Shown here piece after piece: positions 7,945-17,063 of a DNA stretch of 64,000 bases. Below the pieces are notes generated by a model. That model was not told where the DNA came from and did no database searches. It worked only from the letters and a program-made list of their open reading frames with translations. Both the position numbers and the translations under genes were made by a program. Within the stretch, counting starts at the first letter, position 1; each line of letters starts with the position of its first letter. Origin of the DNA: Cryobacterium gelidum (GTDB lineage Bacteria > Actinomycetota > Actinomycetes > Actinomycetales > Microbacteriaceae); the NCBI RefSeq assembly GCF_004403985.1, contig NZ_SOHL01000030.1, positions 296-64,295 of the forward strand. Direction: 5' to 3'.

Positions 7945-8941
7945 CTCTGTCCTGTTGGTCGGTGACCAGGAGCACCGTCGAGTGCTTGCGCTTTTGCAGC
8001 ACCGCCCCTATCTTGCCTCCATTGCGAATATTGGCCTTGAAAGGGGCTGCAGGTGGTGCAGGTGAGCGCCTTTACAAGATTCCATTTGGCGCACGTGTGC
8101 GTCAGCGTTGGTGCGGGTGAGCACCACCCGTTGAGAAGGCAGATTGGCGCTGCGTCGATCTTCTGAACGGGCGCCGCCCAGGAATACCCAACTATCGCCG
8201 GTCACGACGACTGCCCGATGGTAACAACGAACCTGCCCACTCATGCCAACAGATCAGCCACGCGGGGCTTGGCAGCATCGTCTATGCACGAAAGCGACAG
8301 ATGGGTCATCACCGTCGTCACGGGCTGCGAGGGCTTGCTTAGGCCTGCGCCAGCCAGCGAGGACGTCCCGGCCTCCGGGCCAGGCTCGAACCAAAGCCTG
8401 CCCAGTCCGCGGCGGTCTGAGTCTGCCGAGGGCGTCAGGGGTTCAATCCACGCGTTTGCTGGTGCGCTCTCGCACGATCCCCCGGCGCTGAACCACTCCA
8501 TTCGCTTGCGCTCAGGACTTTAAATACTCAGCCAACATCGACGAACACGTCGTCGCTAACAAAGTTTTCGAGCACGTCTCCTCGTAGCCTCGTCTCCGGC
8601 GTCAGTCTCGGCCCCATGCTACGAACAACCTCGGCTTTGGACCTAATCGAACCCCTGCCCGTGATCACGCGACGGCAATGAGTCTGGTACCGACGGCCCC
8701 GGTAATCAGCGAACGGGACAACAGTCATACCGGTCCCGACAGGCCGACACCGTCAGACCGTCAGACCGTCAGACCGTCAGATACTGCGAGGTTATGAACA
8801 AGGTGACGAGGCATCGAATGCAACAGTTCGGGGTCGGGCTCAGCCGCCCAACCCCGTTCCGCTGATCAAAGTCGCATTTCGATACTTGGGGTAATATTCC
8901 GGCTATGACGGTCCGGCTACTTTTTTATACATACCAAAGCC
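7945..8941. other. About 1 kb of decayed or non-coding DNA
   Basis: No frame on either strand could be tied to a known family. Minus-strand pieces at about 7850-8500 look faintly protein-like (for example VVVTGDSWVFLGGARSED and VTTVMTHLSLSCIDDAAKP) but lie in different frames separated by stops, as expected of an old gene remnant. The block lies between the polysaccharide genes and ugd and may be the scar of the event that brought them together. Confidence 0.45.
8751..8782. repeat. Four tandem copies of an 8-base unit
   Basis: CGTCAGAC occurs three times in a row and a fourth copy ends in T instead of C. It lies in the non-coding stretch downstream of the sugar genes. The unit length is not a multiple of three and no frame uses it. 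Confidence 0.9.
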
Positions 8942-10255
8942 CTACGGCCGTCCTAGACCCACATACGTCCAGCTAGCGGCTCTCCACGCTGCTGCATCTA
9001 ATGCGTTTCGCCCGTCAATAATTACGGGAGTGCGCACCAGGGTTTTCGCCCAGGCAGGATCAATGCTGAGGTACTCGGGCCATTCCGTCACGAGTACCAC
9101 GGCATCAGCGTCGCGCAGCGCTTCCTCGATCGCCACACAGTAGGTGAGCTGCGGGTGGCGCGCGCGCGAGTTCTCTATACCTTGCGGGTCAGTTGCCACG
9201 ACCCGCGCGCCGAGACCGCTGAGTTGAACCGCGACGTCAAGCGCTGGAGAGTCCCGCACGTCGTCGGAGTTTGGCTTGAAGCTGAGACCCAACACTGCGA
9301 CGTTCGCCTCATAGACCGGGCGCCCAACTTGCGACACCGTCAAGGTCACAACTCGCTGGCGGCGCCTCAGGTTGATCGAGTCCACCTCCTTCAGGAAGGC
9401 TACGGATTCACTTCGGCCCAACTCTTCGGCGCGAGCGGTGAAGGCACGGATATCCTTGGGCAGGCACCCGCCACCAAAGCCGACACCGGCGTTTAGAAAC
9501 CGCCGACCGATGCGGGCGTCATAGCCGATCGCGTCGGCGAGCTGCGTGACGTCTGCACCTGACACTTCGGCGATTTCAGCCATGGCATTGATGAAACTGA
9601 TTTTGGTCGCCAGGAAGGCATTGGCAGCCACCTTCACCAACTCGGCGGTGGCATAGTCGGTTACGACCAGAGGGGTGTTCCGTGCAAGCGCGTCGCGATA
9701 GACCTCGTTTAGCAGTGCTGTGGCCGTCTTTCCCTCAGCCCCTGACGGTACGCCATACACGAGACGGTCCGGCGAAATCGTGTCAGCAACTGCGAAGCCC
9801 TCGCGCAAGAACTCTGGATTCCAGGCCAGCAAGGCGGTGGAGCCCGACGAGGAGATGACCTCAGCCAAGCGCTCTGCGGTACCGACCGGGACCGTGCTCT
9901 TACCCACGACTAAATCGCCGTCACCAAGGTGCGGAAGCAGTGCGGCCACTGCAGCATCCACATAGGTAAGATCTGCGGCGTGACTTCCATTCTTTTGCGG
10001 AGTGCCGACGGCCACAAAATGCACCTGGGCACCCCGTGCATCGGCCATATCGGTGCTGAAACTGAGCCGACTCGAAGCGATCGCTGAGGTCAGAACTGCT
10101 TGGAGTCCCGGTTCAAAAAAGGGCGGCAGACCTAGCGATAGTTGCTTGATCTTCGCCGCATCAATGTCGATTCCGACAACGTCGTGCCCGAGCTCAGCCA
10201 TTGCCGCCGCGTGGACAGCACCCAAATAGCCACAACCAATTACAGAAATTCTCAT
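8942..10255 (-). CDS. ugd: UDP-glucose 6-dehydrogenase family protein
   Basis: An NAD-dependent nucleotide-sugar dehydrogenase that oxidises the C6 hydroxyl of UDP-glucose (or a related NDP-sugar) to the uronate in two steps. The 437-residue product has the Rossmann start ISVIGCGYLG (G7, G9, G12), a central domain with TVPVGTAE and NPEFLREG, and the catalytic loop GFGGGCLPKD with Cys264. The ATG at 10255 follows GAGGGGG; the open frame extends to 10396 but that part would run into the tuf-copy terminator. It supplies UDP-glucuronate for polysaccharide. GDP-mannose dehydrogenase specificity cannot be excluded by eye. It stands alone downstream of the partial tuf copy. Confidence 0.92.
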   Translation of the reverse strand: MRISVIGCGYLGAVHAAAMAELGHDVVGIDIDAAKIKQLSLGLPPFFEPGLQAVLTSAIASSRLSFSTDMADARGAQVHFVAVGTPQKNGSHAADLTYVDAAVAALLPHLGDGDLVVGKSTVPVGTAERLAEVISSSGSTALLAWNPEFLREGFAVADTISPDRLVYGVPSGAEGKTATALLNEVYRDALARNTPLVVTDYATAELVKVAANAFLATKISFINAMAEIAEVSGADVTQLADAIGYDARIGRRFLNAGVGFGGGCLPKDIRAFTARAEELGRSESVAFLKEVDSINLRRRQRVVTLTVSQVGRPVYEANVAVLGLSFKPNSDDVRDSPALDVAVQLSGLGARVVATDPQGIENSRARHPQLTYCVAIEEALRDADAVVLVTEWPEYLSIDPAWAKTLVRTPVIIDGRNALDAAAWRAASWTYVGLGRP

Positions 10256-10357
10256 GATTCCCCCTCTAGACGTTTTACCAAACTTGACACACCCCCGCCG
10301 ACACTTTCGTGTGCCCGTTGCCGTTCCGGTACAGGCCATGGGCGTGCACGTGCGCAC

Positions 10358-10394
10358 AAAAAAAGGGGCCGAGCCCGAAGGCCCGACCCCTTTC
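10358..10394 (-). terminator. Rho-independent terminator of the tuf copy
   Basis: On the minus strand AAAGGGGTCGGGCC, loop TTCG, GGCTCGGCCCC and a run of seven T form a strong hairpin with a U-tract. It is a near copy of the terminator behind the full tuf gene and lies at the same distance behind the tuf fragment, so it was duplicated with it. Confidence 0.9.
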
Positions 10395-10415
10395 ACAGAT
10401 CGAAGTAGAAGAAGA

Positions 10416-10712
10416 CTACTTGATGATCTTGGTCACCGTGCCGGCGGCGACGGTACGGCCACCTTCACGGATAGCGAGGCCGAGGCCCTCTCCCACGGCA
10501 ATCGGCTGAATCAGCGCGACAGTCAGGTCGGTGGTATCGCCAGGCATGACCATCTCGGTGCCCTCGGGCAGCGTGATGACGCCGGTGGTGCGGGAGTAGA
10601 AATGCGGGCGGTAGTTCTTGTAGAACGGGTTGTGACGGCCACCCTCGTTCTTGCTGAGGCTGTACGCGGTGCCTTCGAAAGTCGGTGTGCGGCGTAACCG
10701 AACCCGAACTGA
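10416..10712 (-). pseudogene. Partial tuf copy (EF-Tu C-terminal domain only), frameshifted
   Basis: The last 97 or so codons of EF-Tu are repeated here: [18 protein letters not shown] through to [10 protein letters not shown]-like ends ([10 protein letters not shown]). Compared with the complete gene at 11507 it has several substitutions, a 9-base deletion (RTTDVTGVI becomes RTTGVI) and one extra A near 10677 that puts the preceding [10 protein letters not shown] codons out of frame. There is no GTPase domain or start. It is the 3' remnant of a second tuf, or of a duplication, and ends with the same terminator. Confidence 0.9.
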
Positions 10713-10900
10713 GCACGCGGGCACAAGTCGCGCCCGTGGTGGCGACCTCATTCTCACGCAGGGGGCAAGCATGACGTCCGATCCACGTATGACTGAGTGA
10801 ACGACAATCAGGCGGGAAACGTGCGCTCTGGACGCACCCGCGACCGACCTAAGCGCATGCGACCGCAGGATCGACTGCAGCAGCACCCTAATCTTGCAGA

Positions 10901-11350
10901 TCAACCCTGGGTGATGCCGGCGGCTACTCGGGGGCCCTGGTCGGGGCAGCTCTTGGCGGCAGATTCAGCCAGCACGCGCTGCGCCATCACCTGACGGGAC
11001 TGGTCGGAGAGGCCCGTGGTTGGGTATTGCGTGAGCACGCGGTCCACGATTTGTGGGATGGACACGGCGGAGTACTCCTGCAGGCTGCTGCACACCAGCA
11101 CGCTGTACACACTTACGGTGCTAGCGACGATGTCATCCAGACTATGCTGTTCTGACTTCTGCGTGGGTGTGGGGCTCGGCGTGGGCAGTGCTATCGGCGC
11201 GGGAGTGGGAGTGGCCGTGACTCGGGCCACGGCGGCCGGCTCCGCGGGAGCGGGAGCGACCAGGCGCGGCACGATCACCACGGCAAGAATGCCCACAATG
11301 ACAACCACCATCACCAATAAGATGCGCATTTCAAGCTTTGATAGCTGCAT
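10901..11350 (-). CDS. Small membrane-anchored extracytoplasmic protein (DUF732-like pattern)
   Basis: A 149-residue protein with a single N-terminal hydrophobic segment (about 9-31), a Pro/Thr/Ala-rich linker (about 33-65) and a short outer domain with two cysteines, VCSSLQEYS and SCPDQGP, spaced about 47 residues apart with [18 protein letters not shown] between them. This two-cysteine helical pattern resembles DUF732 proteins of actinobacteria, but that is a pattern comparison, not a search result. No lipobox is present, so it is probably a signal-anchored protein. It sits between two copies of the tuf 3' end, each with its own terminator, so it must be transcribed from its own promoter. 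Function unknown. Confidence 0.65.
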   Translation of the reverse strand: MQLSKLEMRILLVMVVVIVGILAVVIVPRLVAPAPAEPAAVARVTATPTPAPIALPTPSPTPTQKSEQHSLDDIVASTVSVYSVLVCSSLQEYSAVSIPQIVDRVLTQYPTTGLSDQSRQVMAQRVLAESAAKSCPDQGPRVAAGITQG

Positions 11351-11449
11351 ACGACGACACTAACCGAAACTTTCTCACCGTGTCTGCGGGCGTCGCGCCA
11401 CGGCATCCGTTGGGAATGCGCCCGACAACCGGCAGGGCGTCGCGGGTAC

Positions 11450-11485
11450 AAAAAAGGGCCGAGCCCGAAGGCCCGACCCCTTTTT
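11450..11485 (-). terminator. Rho-independent terminator of tuf
   Basis: On the minus strand AAAAAGGGGTCGGGCC, loop TTCG, GGCTCGGCCC and a run of T form a hairpin with one bulged G, about 22 bases behind the tuf stop codon. It ends the str operon. Confidence 0.92.
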
Positions 11486-11506
11486 AGAGATCGAAGTAGA
11501 AGAAGA

Positions 11507-12700
11507 CTACTTGATGATCTTGGTCACCGTACCGGCGCCGACGGTGCGGCCACCTTCACGGATAGCGAAGCCGAGGCCCTCTTCCATGGCGATCGGCTGA
11601 ATCAGCGCGACAGTCAGGTCGGTGGTGTCGCCAGGCATGACCATCTCGGTGCCCTCGGGCAGCGTGATGACGCCGGTGACGTCCGTGGTGCGGAAGTAGA
11701 ACTGCGGGCGATAGTTCGCGTAGAACGGGTTGTGACGGCCACCCTCGTTCTTGCTGAGGATATACGCGGTGCCCTCGAAGTCGGTGTGCGGCGTAACCGA
11801 ACCCGGCTTGACGACGACCTGGCCGCGCTCAACGTCTTCGCGCTTGGTGCCACGAAGAAGAAGTCCACAGTTCTCGCCGGCCCACGCCTCGTCGAGCTGC
11901 TTGTGGAACATCTCAATACCGGTAACCGTGGTCTTCTGCGTCGGGCGGATGCCGACGATCTCGATCTCGGAGTTGATCTTGAGGGTTCCACGCTCGGCGC
12001 GGCCCGTAACAACGGTGCCACGACCGGTGATCGTGAAGACGTCCTCGATCGGCATCAAGAACGGCTTGTCCTTGTCGCGGATGGGGTCGGGGATGAAGTC
12101 GTCAACGGCCTGCATGAGAGTCAGGATGTTGGCGGTCCACTTCTCGTCGCCCTCGAGCGCCTTGAGTGCGGACACCGGAACGACGGGGGCGTTGTCGCCA
12201 TCGAAGCCCTGGCTGGAGAGAAGTTCACGAACTTCGAGCTCAACGAGCTCCATGATCTCTTCGTCGTCAACCATGTCGGCCTTGTTCAGCGCGACGAGCA
12301 GGGTCGGAACGCCGACCTGCTTGGCGAGAAGAACGTGCTCACGGGTCTGAGCCATCGGGCCGTCAGTAGCGGCAACCACGAGGATTGCGCCGTCCATCTG
12401 AGCAGCACCGGTGATCATGTTCTTGATGTAGTCAGCGTGGCCCGGAGCATCGACGTGCGCATAGTGACGCTTGTCGGTCTCGTACTCAACATGCGAAATG
12501 TTGATCGTGATGCCGCGCTGGCGTTCTTCCGGAGCCGAGTCAATCGACGCGAAGTCGCGCTGAACGTTGATCTTGGACGGGAACTTATCGGCAAGAACCT
12601 TGGAGATCGCTGCAGTCAGCGTGGTCTTTCCGTGGTCAACGTGACCGATCGTTCCGATGTTTACGTGCGGCTTTGTCCGCTCGAACTTGGCCTTGGCCAC
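11507..12700 (-). CDS. tuf: Elongation factor Tu
   Basis: The GTPase that carries aminoacyl-tRNA to the ribosomal A site. The product is a full-length 397 residues with G1 GHVDHGKTT (about 19-27), G3 DAPGHADY, G4 NKAD and domains 2 and 3 complete to the end [10 protein letters not shown]. It starts with GTG; GAGGAGGA lies 6 bases upstream. It is the last gene of the str operon, 134 bases behind fusA, with an inverted repeat and probably an own promoter in that gap. A diverged copy of its 3' quarter lies at 10416-10712. Confidence 0.99.
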   Translation of the reverse strand: MAKAKFERTKPHVNIGTIGHVDHGKTTLTAAISKVLADKFPSKINVQRDFASIDSAPEERQRGITINISHVEYETDKRHYAHVDAPGHADYIKNMITGAAQMDGAILVVAATDGPMAQTREHVLLAKQVGVPTLLVALNKADMVDDEEIMELVELEVRELLSSQGFDGDNAPVVPVSALKALEGDEKWTANILTLMQAVDDFIPDPIRDKDKPFLMPIEDVFTITGRGTVVTGRAERGTLKINSEIEIVGIRPTQKTTVTGIEMFHKQLDEAWAGENCGLLLRGTKREDVERGQVVVKPGSVTPHTDFEGTAYILSKNEGGRHNPFYANYRPQFYFRTTDVTGVITLPEGTEMVMPGDTTDLTVALIQPIAMEEGLGFAIREGGRTVGAGTVTKIIK

Positions 12701-12734
12701 TGTGGGTCCTCCTCAGGACTCGCTTGCAAATGCA

Positions 12735-12756
12735 CGGCCGCCGTTATGAGCGGCCG
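12735..12756 (-). promoter_or_regulatory. Inverted repeat in the fusA-tuf gap
   Basis: CGGCCGC, eight bases, GCGGCCG forms a stem of seven pairs about 35 bases ahead of the tuf GTG. Without a T-run it is not a clear terminator. In the str operon this gap often contains a tuf promoter, so the stem may affect tuf expression or RNA processing. Confidence 0.45.
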
Positions 12757-12834
12757 GTATGCGCTGGATGTGTCTATTTATGGTACTCGGGCCAGGTGGC
12801 CGAAGCGATTCGGCCCGAAGGCCAGAATAGAGGA

Positions 12835-14949
12835 CTATTCGCCCTTGTTCTTGTTGATGATCTCGTCGGCAACTGCCTTCGGGACCTCCGCATAGCTCTC
12901 GAACGTCATCGAGTACACCGCGCGGCCTGAGGTCTTCGACCGCAGGTCACCGATGTATCCGAACATTTCCGACAGTGGAACGTGGGCGCGAATTACCTTC
13001 ACGCCCTGCGCATCCTCCATGGTCTGGATCTGCCCACGACGCGAGTTGAGGTCTCCGATTACGTCACCCATGTATTCCTCAGGGGTACGAACTTCGACCG
13101 CCATCAGCGGCTCGAGCAGAACGGGGTTCGCCTTACGAACGGCTTCCTTGAAGCCCATCGAGCCGGCAATCTTGAAGGCCATCTCCGAGGAGTCAACGTC
13201 GTGCGCAGCACCGTCAAGCAGGCTGGCTCGAACGCCCACCATCGGGTAGCCGGCCAGGACGCCTACGCGCAGCGCATCCTGAATTCCAGCATCCACCGAG
13301 GGGATGTACTCACGCGGGATACGGCCACCGGTGACCTTGTTGAGAAACTCGTACGACTTCTCAGCAGTGATTTCCATCGGCTCGATCGCGATCTGAATCT
13401 TCGCGAACTGGCCGGATCCACCGGTCTGCTTCTTGTGCGTGTAGTCGTGACGCTCAACGGCCTTGCGGATCGTTTCGCGGTACGCCACCTGGGGCTTGCC
13501 GACGTTCGCCTCAACGTTGAATTCACGCTTCATGCGGTCGACGAGGATGTCCAGGTGAAGTTCACCCATTCCCTTGATTACCGTCTGGCCAGTTTCCTGG
13601 TTCTGCTCGGTACGGAAGGTGGGGTCTTCTTCGGCAAGCTTCTGAATGGCAAGGCCCAGCTTTTCCTGGTCCTGCTTGGTCTTGGGCTCGATAGCGACCT
13701 CGATAACCGGGTCAGGGAACGTCATGGACTCGAGTACAACCTGAGCGTTCGGGTCGCACAGGGTGTCGCCCGTGGTGGTGTCCTTGAGGCCGATGACCGC
13801 GTAGATGTGACCGGCGGTGACGAAACCGACCGGGTTCTCCTTGTTGGCGTGCATCTGGAAGATCTTGCCGATGCGCTCCTTCTTGCCCTTGGTCGAGTTG
13901 ATGACCTGGGCTCCAGAGTCGAGACGGCCCGAGTACACGCGCACATAGGTGAGGCGACCGAAGAACGGGTGCACCGCAACCTTGAATGCGAGAGCCGTGA
14001 ACGGCTCCTCGGCATCCGGGTGACGCATGATGACCTTCTCCTCGTCGCGAACGTCGTGCGCCTCAATGGCGGCCACGTCGAGCGGGGTGGGGAGGTAGTC
14101 AACGACAGCATCGAGCATCGGCTGAACGCCGCGGTTCTTGAACGCAGAACCGCAGAGAACCGGGTAGATCTCGCTGTTGATGGTGAGCTTGCGGATGGCG
14201 CCCTTGATCTCGGCAACCGTCAGCTCTTCGCCGGCGAAGTAACGCTCCATGAGGTCGTCGTCGGTTTCGGCGACGGTCTCGAGCAGAAGCTTGCGGTACT
14301 CGGCAGCCTTCTCCACGAGGTCGGCGGGGATCTCTTCGATGGCGTACTTCGAGCCCATCTCCACGTCACCCTTGGAGTCGCCACGCCAGGTCAGCGCACG
14401 CATCTGCACGAGGTCAACGACACCCTCGAAGTCAGACTCTGCACCGATCGGCAACTGGATAACCAGCGGCTTTGCGCCGAGGCGCTTGATGATGGTGTCG
14501 ACCGTGAAGTAGAAGTCGGCGCCGAGCTTGTCCATCTTGTTGACGAAGCAAATGCGGGGCACGTCGTATTTGTCGGCCTGACGCCACACGGTTTCGGACT
14601 GGGGCTCAACGCCCTCCTTGCCGTCGAACACGGCAACGGCACCGTCGAGAACGCGGAGCGAACGCTCCACCTCCACGGTGAAGTCCACGTGTCCGGGGGT
14701 GTCGATGATGTTGATCTGGTTGTTGTCCCAGAAACAGGTCGTCGCAGCGGAGGTGATCGTGATGCCACGTTCCTGCTCCTGCGCCATCCAGTCCATCGTC
14801 GAGGCGCCGTCGTGGGTCTCGCCGATCTTGTGGTTTACACCCGTGTAGAACAGGATGCGCTCAGTTGTGGTGGTCTTGCCAGCATCAATGTGAGCCATGA
14901 TGCCGATGTTGCGGACCTTACTCAGGTCGGTGAGCACGTCAAGTGCCAC
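12835..14949 (-). CDS. fusA: Elongation factor G
   Basis: The translocation GTPase of protein synthesis. The 704-residue product carries G1 [12 protein letters not shown] (about 18-29), G3 DTPGHVDF, G4 NKMD, and the later EF-G domains ending in [11 protein letters not shown]. The start chosen is GTG at 14949, five bases behind GGAGGA; the frame stays open to 15000 but without a better ribosome binding site. It lies third in the str operon, 132 bases after rpsG, with a perfect 13-base inverted repeat between them. Length and domains are normal. Confidence 0.99.
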   Translation of the reverse strand: MALDVLTDLSKVRNIGIMAHIDAGKTTTTERILFYTGVNHKIGETHDGASTMDWMAQEQERGITITSAATTCFWDNNQINIIDTPGHVDFTVEVERSLRVLDGAVAVFDGKEGVEPQSETVWRQADKYDVPRICFVNKMDKLGADFYFTVDTIIKRLGAKPLVIQLPIGAESDFEGVVDLVQMRALTWRGDSKGDVEMGSKYAIEEIPADLVEKAAEYRKLLLETVAETDDDLMERYFAGEELTVAEIKGAIRKLTINSEIYPVLCGSAFKNRGVQPMLDAVVDYLPTPLDVAAIEAHDVRDEEKVIMRHPDAEEPFTALAFKVAVHPFFGRLTYVRVYSGRLDSGAQVINSTKGKKERIGKIFQMHANKENPVGFVTAGHIYAVIGLKDTTTGDTLCDPNAQVVLESMTFPDPVIEVAIEPKTKQDQEKLGLAIQKLAEEDPTFRTEQNQETGQTVIKGMGELHLDILVDRMKREFNVEANVGKPQVAYRETIRKAVERHDYTHKKQTGGSGQFAKIQIAIEPMEITAEKSYEFLNKVTGGRIPREYIPSVDAGIQDALRVGVLAGYPMVGVRASLLDGAAHDVDSSEMAFKIAGSMGFKEAVRKANPVLLEPLMAVEVRTPEEYMGDVIGDLNSRRGQIQTMEDAQGVKVIRAHVPLSEMFGYIGDLRSKTSGRAVYSMTFESYAEVPKAVADEIINKNKGE

Positions 14950-15016
14950 GGGGGTCCTCCAGCGGGTAGGGGTGGGAATGCGGAACAAGGCCGTGAGCAT
15001 CCGCCTTTTCAGCGGG

Positions 15017-15050
15017 CAGGCGCGTGCCGACGCAAGCCGGCACGCGCCTG
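15017..15050 (-). promoter_or_regulatory. Perfect 13-base inverted repeat between rpsG and fusA
   Basis: CAGGCGCGTGCCG and CGGCACGCGCCTG face each other across an 8-base loop in the intercistronic gap. There is no U-tract right behind it on the minus strand, so attenuation or mRNA processing/stability between the ribosomal protein part and the elongation factor part of the operon is more likely than simple termination. Confidence 0.7.
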
Positions 15051-15081
15051 AACCGATGATCAGGAATGCTCGATAGACGAA

Positions 15082-15552
15082 CTACCAGCGGTAGTGAGCG
15101 AAGGCCTTGTTCGCTTCAGCCATCTTGTGAGTGTCTTCACGACGCTTGACAGCGGCACCGAGGCCGTTGCTCGCGTCGAGGATCTCGTTGGTGAGGCGCT
15201 CGGTCATGGTCTTCTCGCGACGCGCCTTGGCGTAGCTGGTCAACCAGCGCAGGGCCAGGGTGTTGGCGCGGTGCGGCTTGACCTCAACCGGAACCTGGTA
15301 CGTGGAACCACCGACGCGGCGCGAACGCACCTCGAGGGTCGGACGAACGTTGTCGAGTGCCTTCTTCAGCGTGACAACGGCATCCAGCTCGTTCTTGGCG
15401 GAGACACCGGCGAGGGCATCGTAAACGATGCGCTCGGCGAGGCCCTTTTTGCCATCGAGAAGGATCTTGTTGACGAGCTGGCTGACGATGGGTGCACCGT
15501 AAACCGGGTCGGCAATGACAGGGCGCTTGGGAGCGGGTCCTTTACGAGGCAT
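15082..15552 (-). CDS. rpsG: 30S ribosomal protein S7
   Basis: A primary 16S rRNA binding protein of the small-subunit head. The 156-residue product starts [10 protein letters not shown] and includes the conserved [19 protein letters not shown] block and the C-terminal end [11 protein letters not shown], as in other actinobacteria. Its ATG shares a base with the rpsL stop (TAATG), so the two are translationally coupled. Confidence 0.99.
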   Translation of the reverse strand: MPRKGPAPKRPVIADPVYGAPIVSQLVNKILLDGKKGLAERIVYDALAGVSAKNELDAVVTLKKALDNVRPTLEVRSRRVGGSTYQVPVEVKPHRANTLALRWLTSYAKARREKTMTERLTNEILDASNGLGAAVKRREDTHKMAEANKAFAHYRW

Positions 15553-15926
15553 TACTTCTTCTCCATCTTTGCGCCGTAGCGGCTACGTGCCTGCTTGCGG
15601 TTCTTGACGGCCTGGGTGTCCAGCGCGCCGCGAATGATTTTGTAACGCACACCGGGGAGGTCCTTAACACGGCCTCCGCGCACAAGCACCATGGAGTGCT
15701 CCTGCAGGTTGTGGCCCTCGCCGGGAATGTAGGCGGTGACCTCGGTGCCGTTGGAGAGCTTGACGCGGGCGACCTTGCGCAGAGCCGAGTTCGGCTTCTT
15801 CGGGGTGGTCGTGTACACGCGGGTGCAAACGCCGCGCTGCTGCGGGTTGGACTTCAGGGCGGGAGCCTTGGTCTTGGTGACCTTGGGGCTACGGCCCTTT
15901 CTGACCAACTGCTGAATGGTGGGCAC
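15552..15926 (-). CDS. rpsL: 30S ribosomal protein S12
   Basis: The decoding-centre protein of the small subunit, 124 residues, first gene of the str operon. It starts with GTG at 15926; AAGGAG lies 6 bases upstream. The conserved loop [12 protein letters not shown] holds Lys43, and [12 protein letters not shown] holds Lys88. Both are the wild-type residues whose change usually gives streptomycin resistance. Confidence 0.99.
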   Translation of the reverse strand: MPTIQQLVRKGRSPKVTKTKAPALKSNPQQRGVCTRVYTTTPKKPNSALRKVARVKLSNGTEVTAYIPGEGHNLQEHSMVLVRGGRVKDLPGVRYKIIRGALDTQAVKNRKQARSRYGAKMEKK

Positions 15927-16281
15927 TAATTACTCCTTGTTATTGCTGCACGGTGACAGCTTTGTGATGGTTAGCATTCGACCTCGCGATCGAGTTCATC
16001 TGGACCCGCTTGAACCCACACGATTGCTCGTGCGTGTTTTGGTGGGTATGCCGTGGGGGTTAGCTCGAAGAGTCAACCCTGCATGTGTGGAATTTCGCCC
16101 TAACCTGGTGCTACCTCGATGCGAACATCGGGAGGGCATAATTCAGGCGCACGACAAAGCGCACACTGCGTAATCCTAGCCCGGCGGAGCATCTACGGTC
16201 AAATGGGTTGCGCCCCGCATGCTGCCGCTTCGTGCGATCCGTTATGCGTGCCTGGCCCAGGCAGCGGATGCGGCGGCTCGG
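15927..16281. promoter_or_regulatory. Upstream region of the str operon
   Basis: About 350 bases without a supported gene lie between rpsL and the minus-strand gene that ends at 16282. Frames here are short and of no coding quality. The region must carry the promoter(s) of the str operon, but I could not assign -35/-10 boxes with confidence. Confidence 0.5.
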
Positions 16282-17001
16282 CTAGGGATTACGCGGCCAG
16301 AGCGGGGAATCGAGGGTGCTTTCCAGGTCGGCGAGCAGGGCCTGCACCTGGGGCTCGACGAACTGGGCGATCGCAGCGAGGAGGCGGGGCCGCTGCTGGG
16401 TGAGCTCGGCGCAGACTCGACGGCCGACCTGGGTGGCAAACGTGTCGGCGAGGCGCAACTCGGCGCTGAGCGCCGCCTTCTCCTCCGGGGTGAGCGGGGG
16501 CAGGAGGGCGGACTGCTCGTCGTCGTCGTTGGCCTGTGTGGGCGTCGGCTGGGGGTCGGCGGGCTGCTGGTCGGCGGGCTGCTGGTCGGCGAGCTGCTGG
16601 TCGGCGAGCTCGCTGAAGGTGAAGAGGTAGGGGGCATCCGCTGTCGGTTGCGGATCGAGGTCGAGGCCACGAAACTCCGGGTCGAGGCCCTCGGCGGGCC
16701 GGTAGGCTCGGGCAGATTCGCGGCGCTCGCTCAGGTTGAGTTCGTGCGCGAGCAACGGCAGGTTGAGCTCGGTGTATTCGTCGACCGACGCGTCGATCAC
16801 AATCCTCATGCGCATCGACAGCGCGTGCTGCACGACGTGGGGCACGTCGACGGCGAGCCCGGCGGCAGAAACGATGGGCGAGCCGAAGCATTGCCGGCAC
16901 AGTCGGGACCGCCCGCGATGAGTCGCGGGGCGCCAGCGGGTGATCCAGCGCAGCCAGTTCTCCACCTCGTGCTCGACGCGCGTCTCGATGGACCTGTCCA
17001 T
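16282..17001 (-). CDS. Hypothetical cytoplasmic protein with a CxxC pair
   Basis: A 239-residue soluble protein that I cannot place in a named family. The N-terminal half has WLRWITRWRPATHRGRSRL followed by a CRQC pair (about 35-38), a likely half of a metal site. The middle has a low-complexity stretch made of repeated ADQQP/LADQQ units (about 131-152), then an acidic run and a helical C-terminal part. The opposite strand has an equally long frame, but its composition is that of an antisense shadow. The neighbours (str operon and membrane proteins) give no clue to function. Confidence 0.6.
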   Translation of the reverse strand: MDRSIETRVEHEVENWLRWITRWRPATHRGRSRLCRQCFGSPIVSAAGLAVDVPHVVQHALSMRMRIVIDASVDEYTELNLPLLAHELNLSERRESARAYRPAEGLDPEFRGLDLDPQPTADAPYLFTFSELADQQLADQQPADQQPADPQPTPTQANDDDEQSALLPPLTPEEKAALSAELRLADTFATQVGRRVCAELTQQRPRLLAAIAQFVEPQVQALLADLESTLDSPLWPRNP

Positions 17002-17063
17002 AGTGCCTAAGAGTACTCGCCCGGCGTGCTTTCCGAGATGTCAAGAATGGCCCAAGCGCGCGG

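Noticed and set aside
7517-8244. Minus-strand pieces at 7517-8244 as a polysaccharide chain-length or kinase gene
   Set aside because: Only faint resemblance, split in frames and overlapping the 3' end of the plus-strand polymerase gene; no motif supports the call.
8440-8470. GGTTCAATCC, reminiscent of a tRNA T-arm
   Set aside because: No acceptor, D or anticodon stems could be folded around it on either strand, so it is not called a tRNA or an attachment site.
8528-8728. 66-codon minus-strand frame starting MTVVPFADYRGRRY
   Set aside because: No ribosome binding site of note, no recognisable motif and a position in a block with other broken frames; it may be chance.
12982-15051. Long plus-strand frame of 689 codons opposite fusA
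   Set aside because: It lies exactly antisense to a certain fusA gene. Its composition (many Gly, Val, Asp, Arg, His repeats of the same kind) is the usual shadow of a high-GC gene and no family motif is seen.
16219-17010. Plus-strand frame of 263 codons opposite the hypothetical gene at 16282-17001
   Set aside because: It shows runs such as VGGLLVGGLLVGELL that mirror the repeat on the other strand. The minus-strand product has a more natural composition and a CxxC pair, so only that one is kept.
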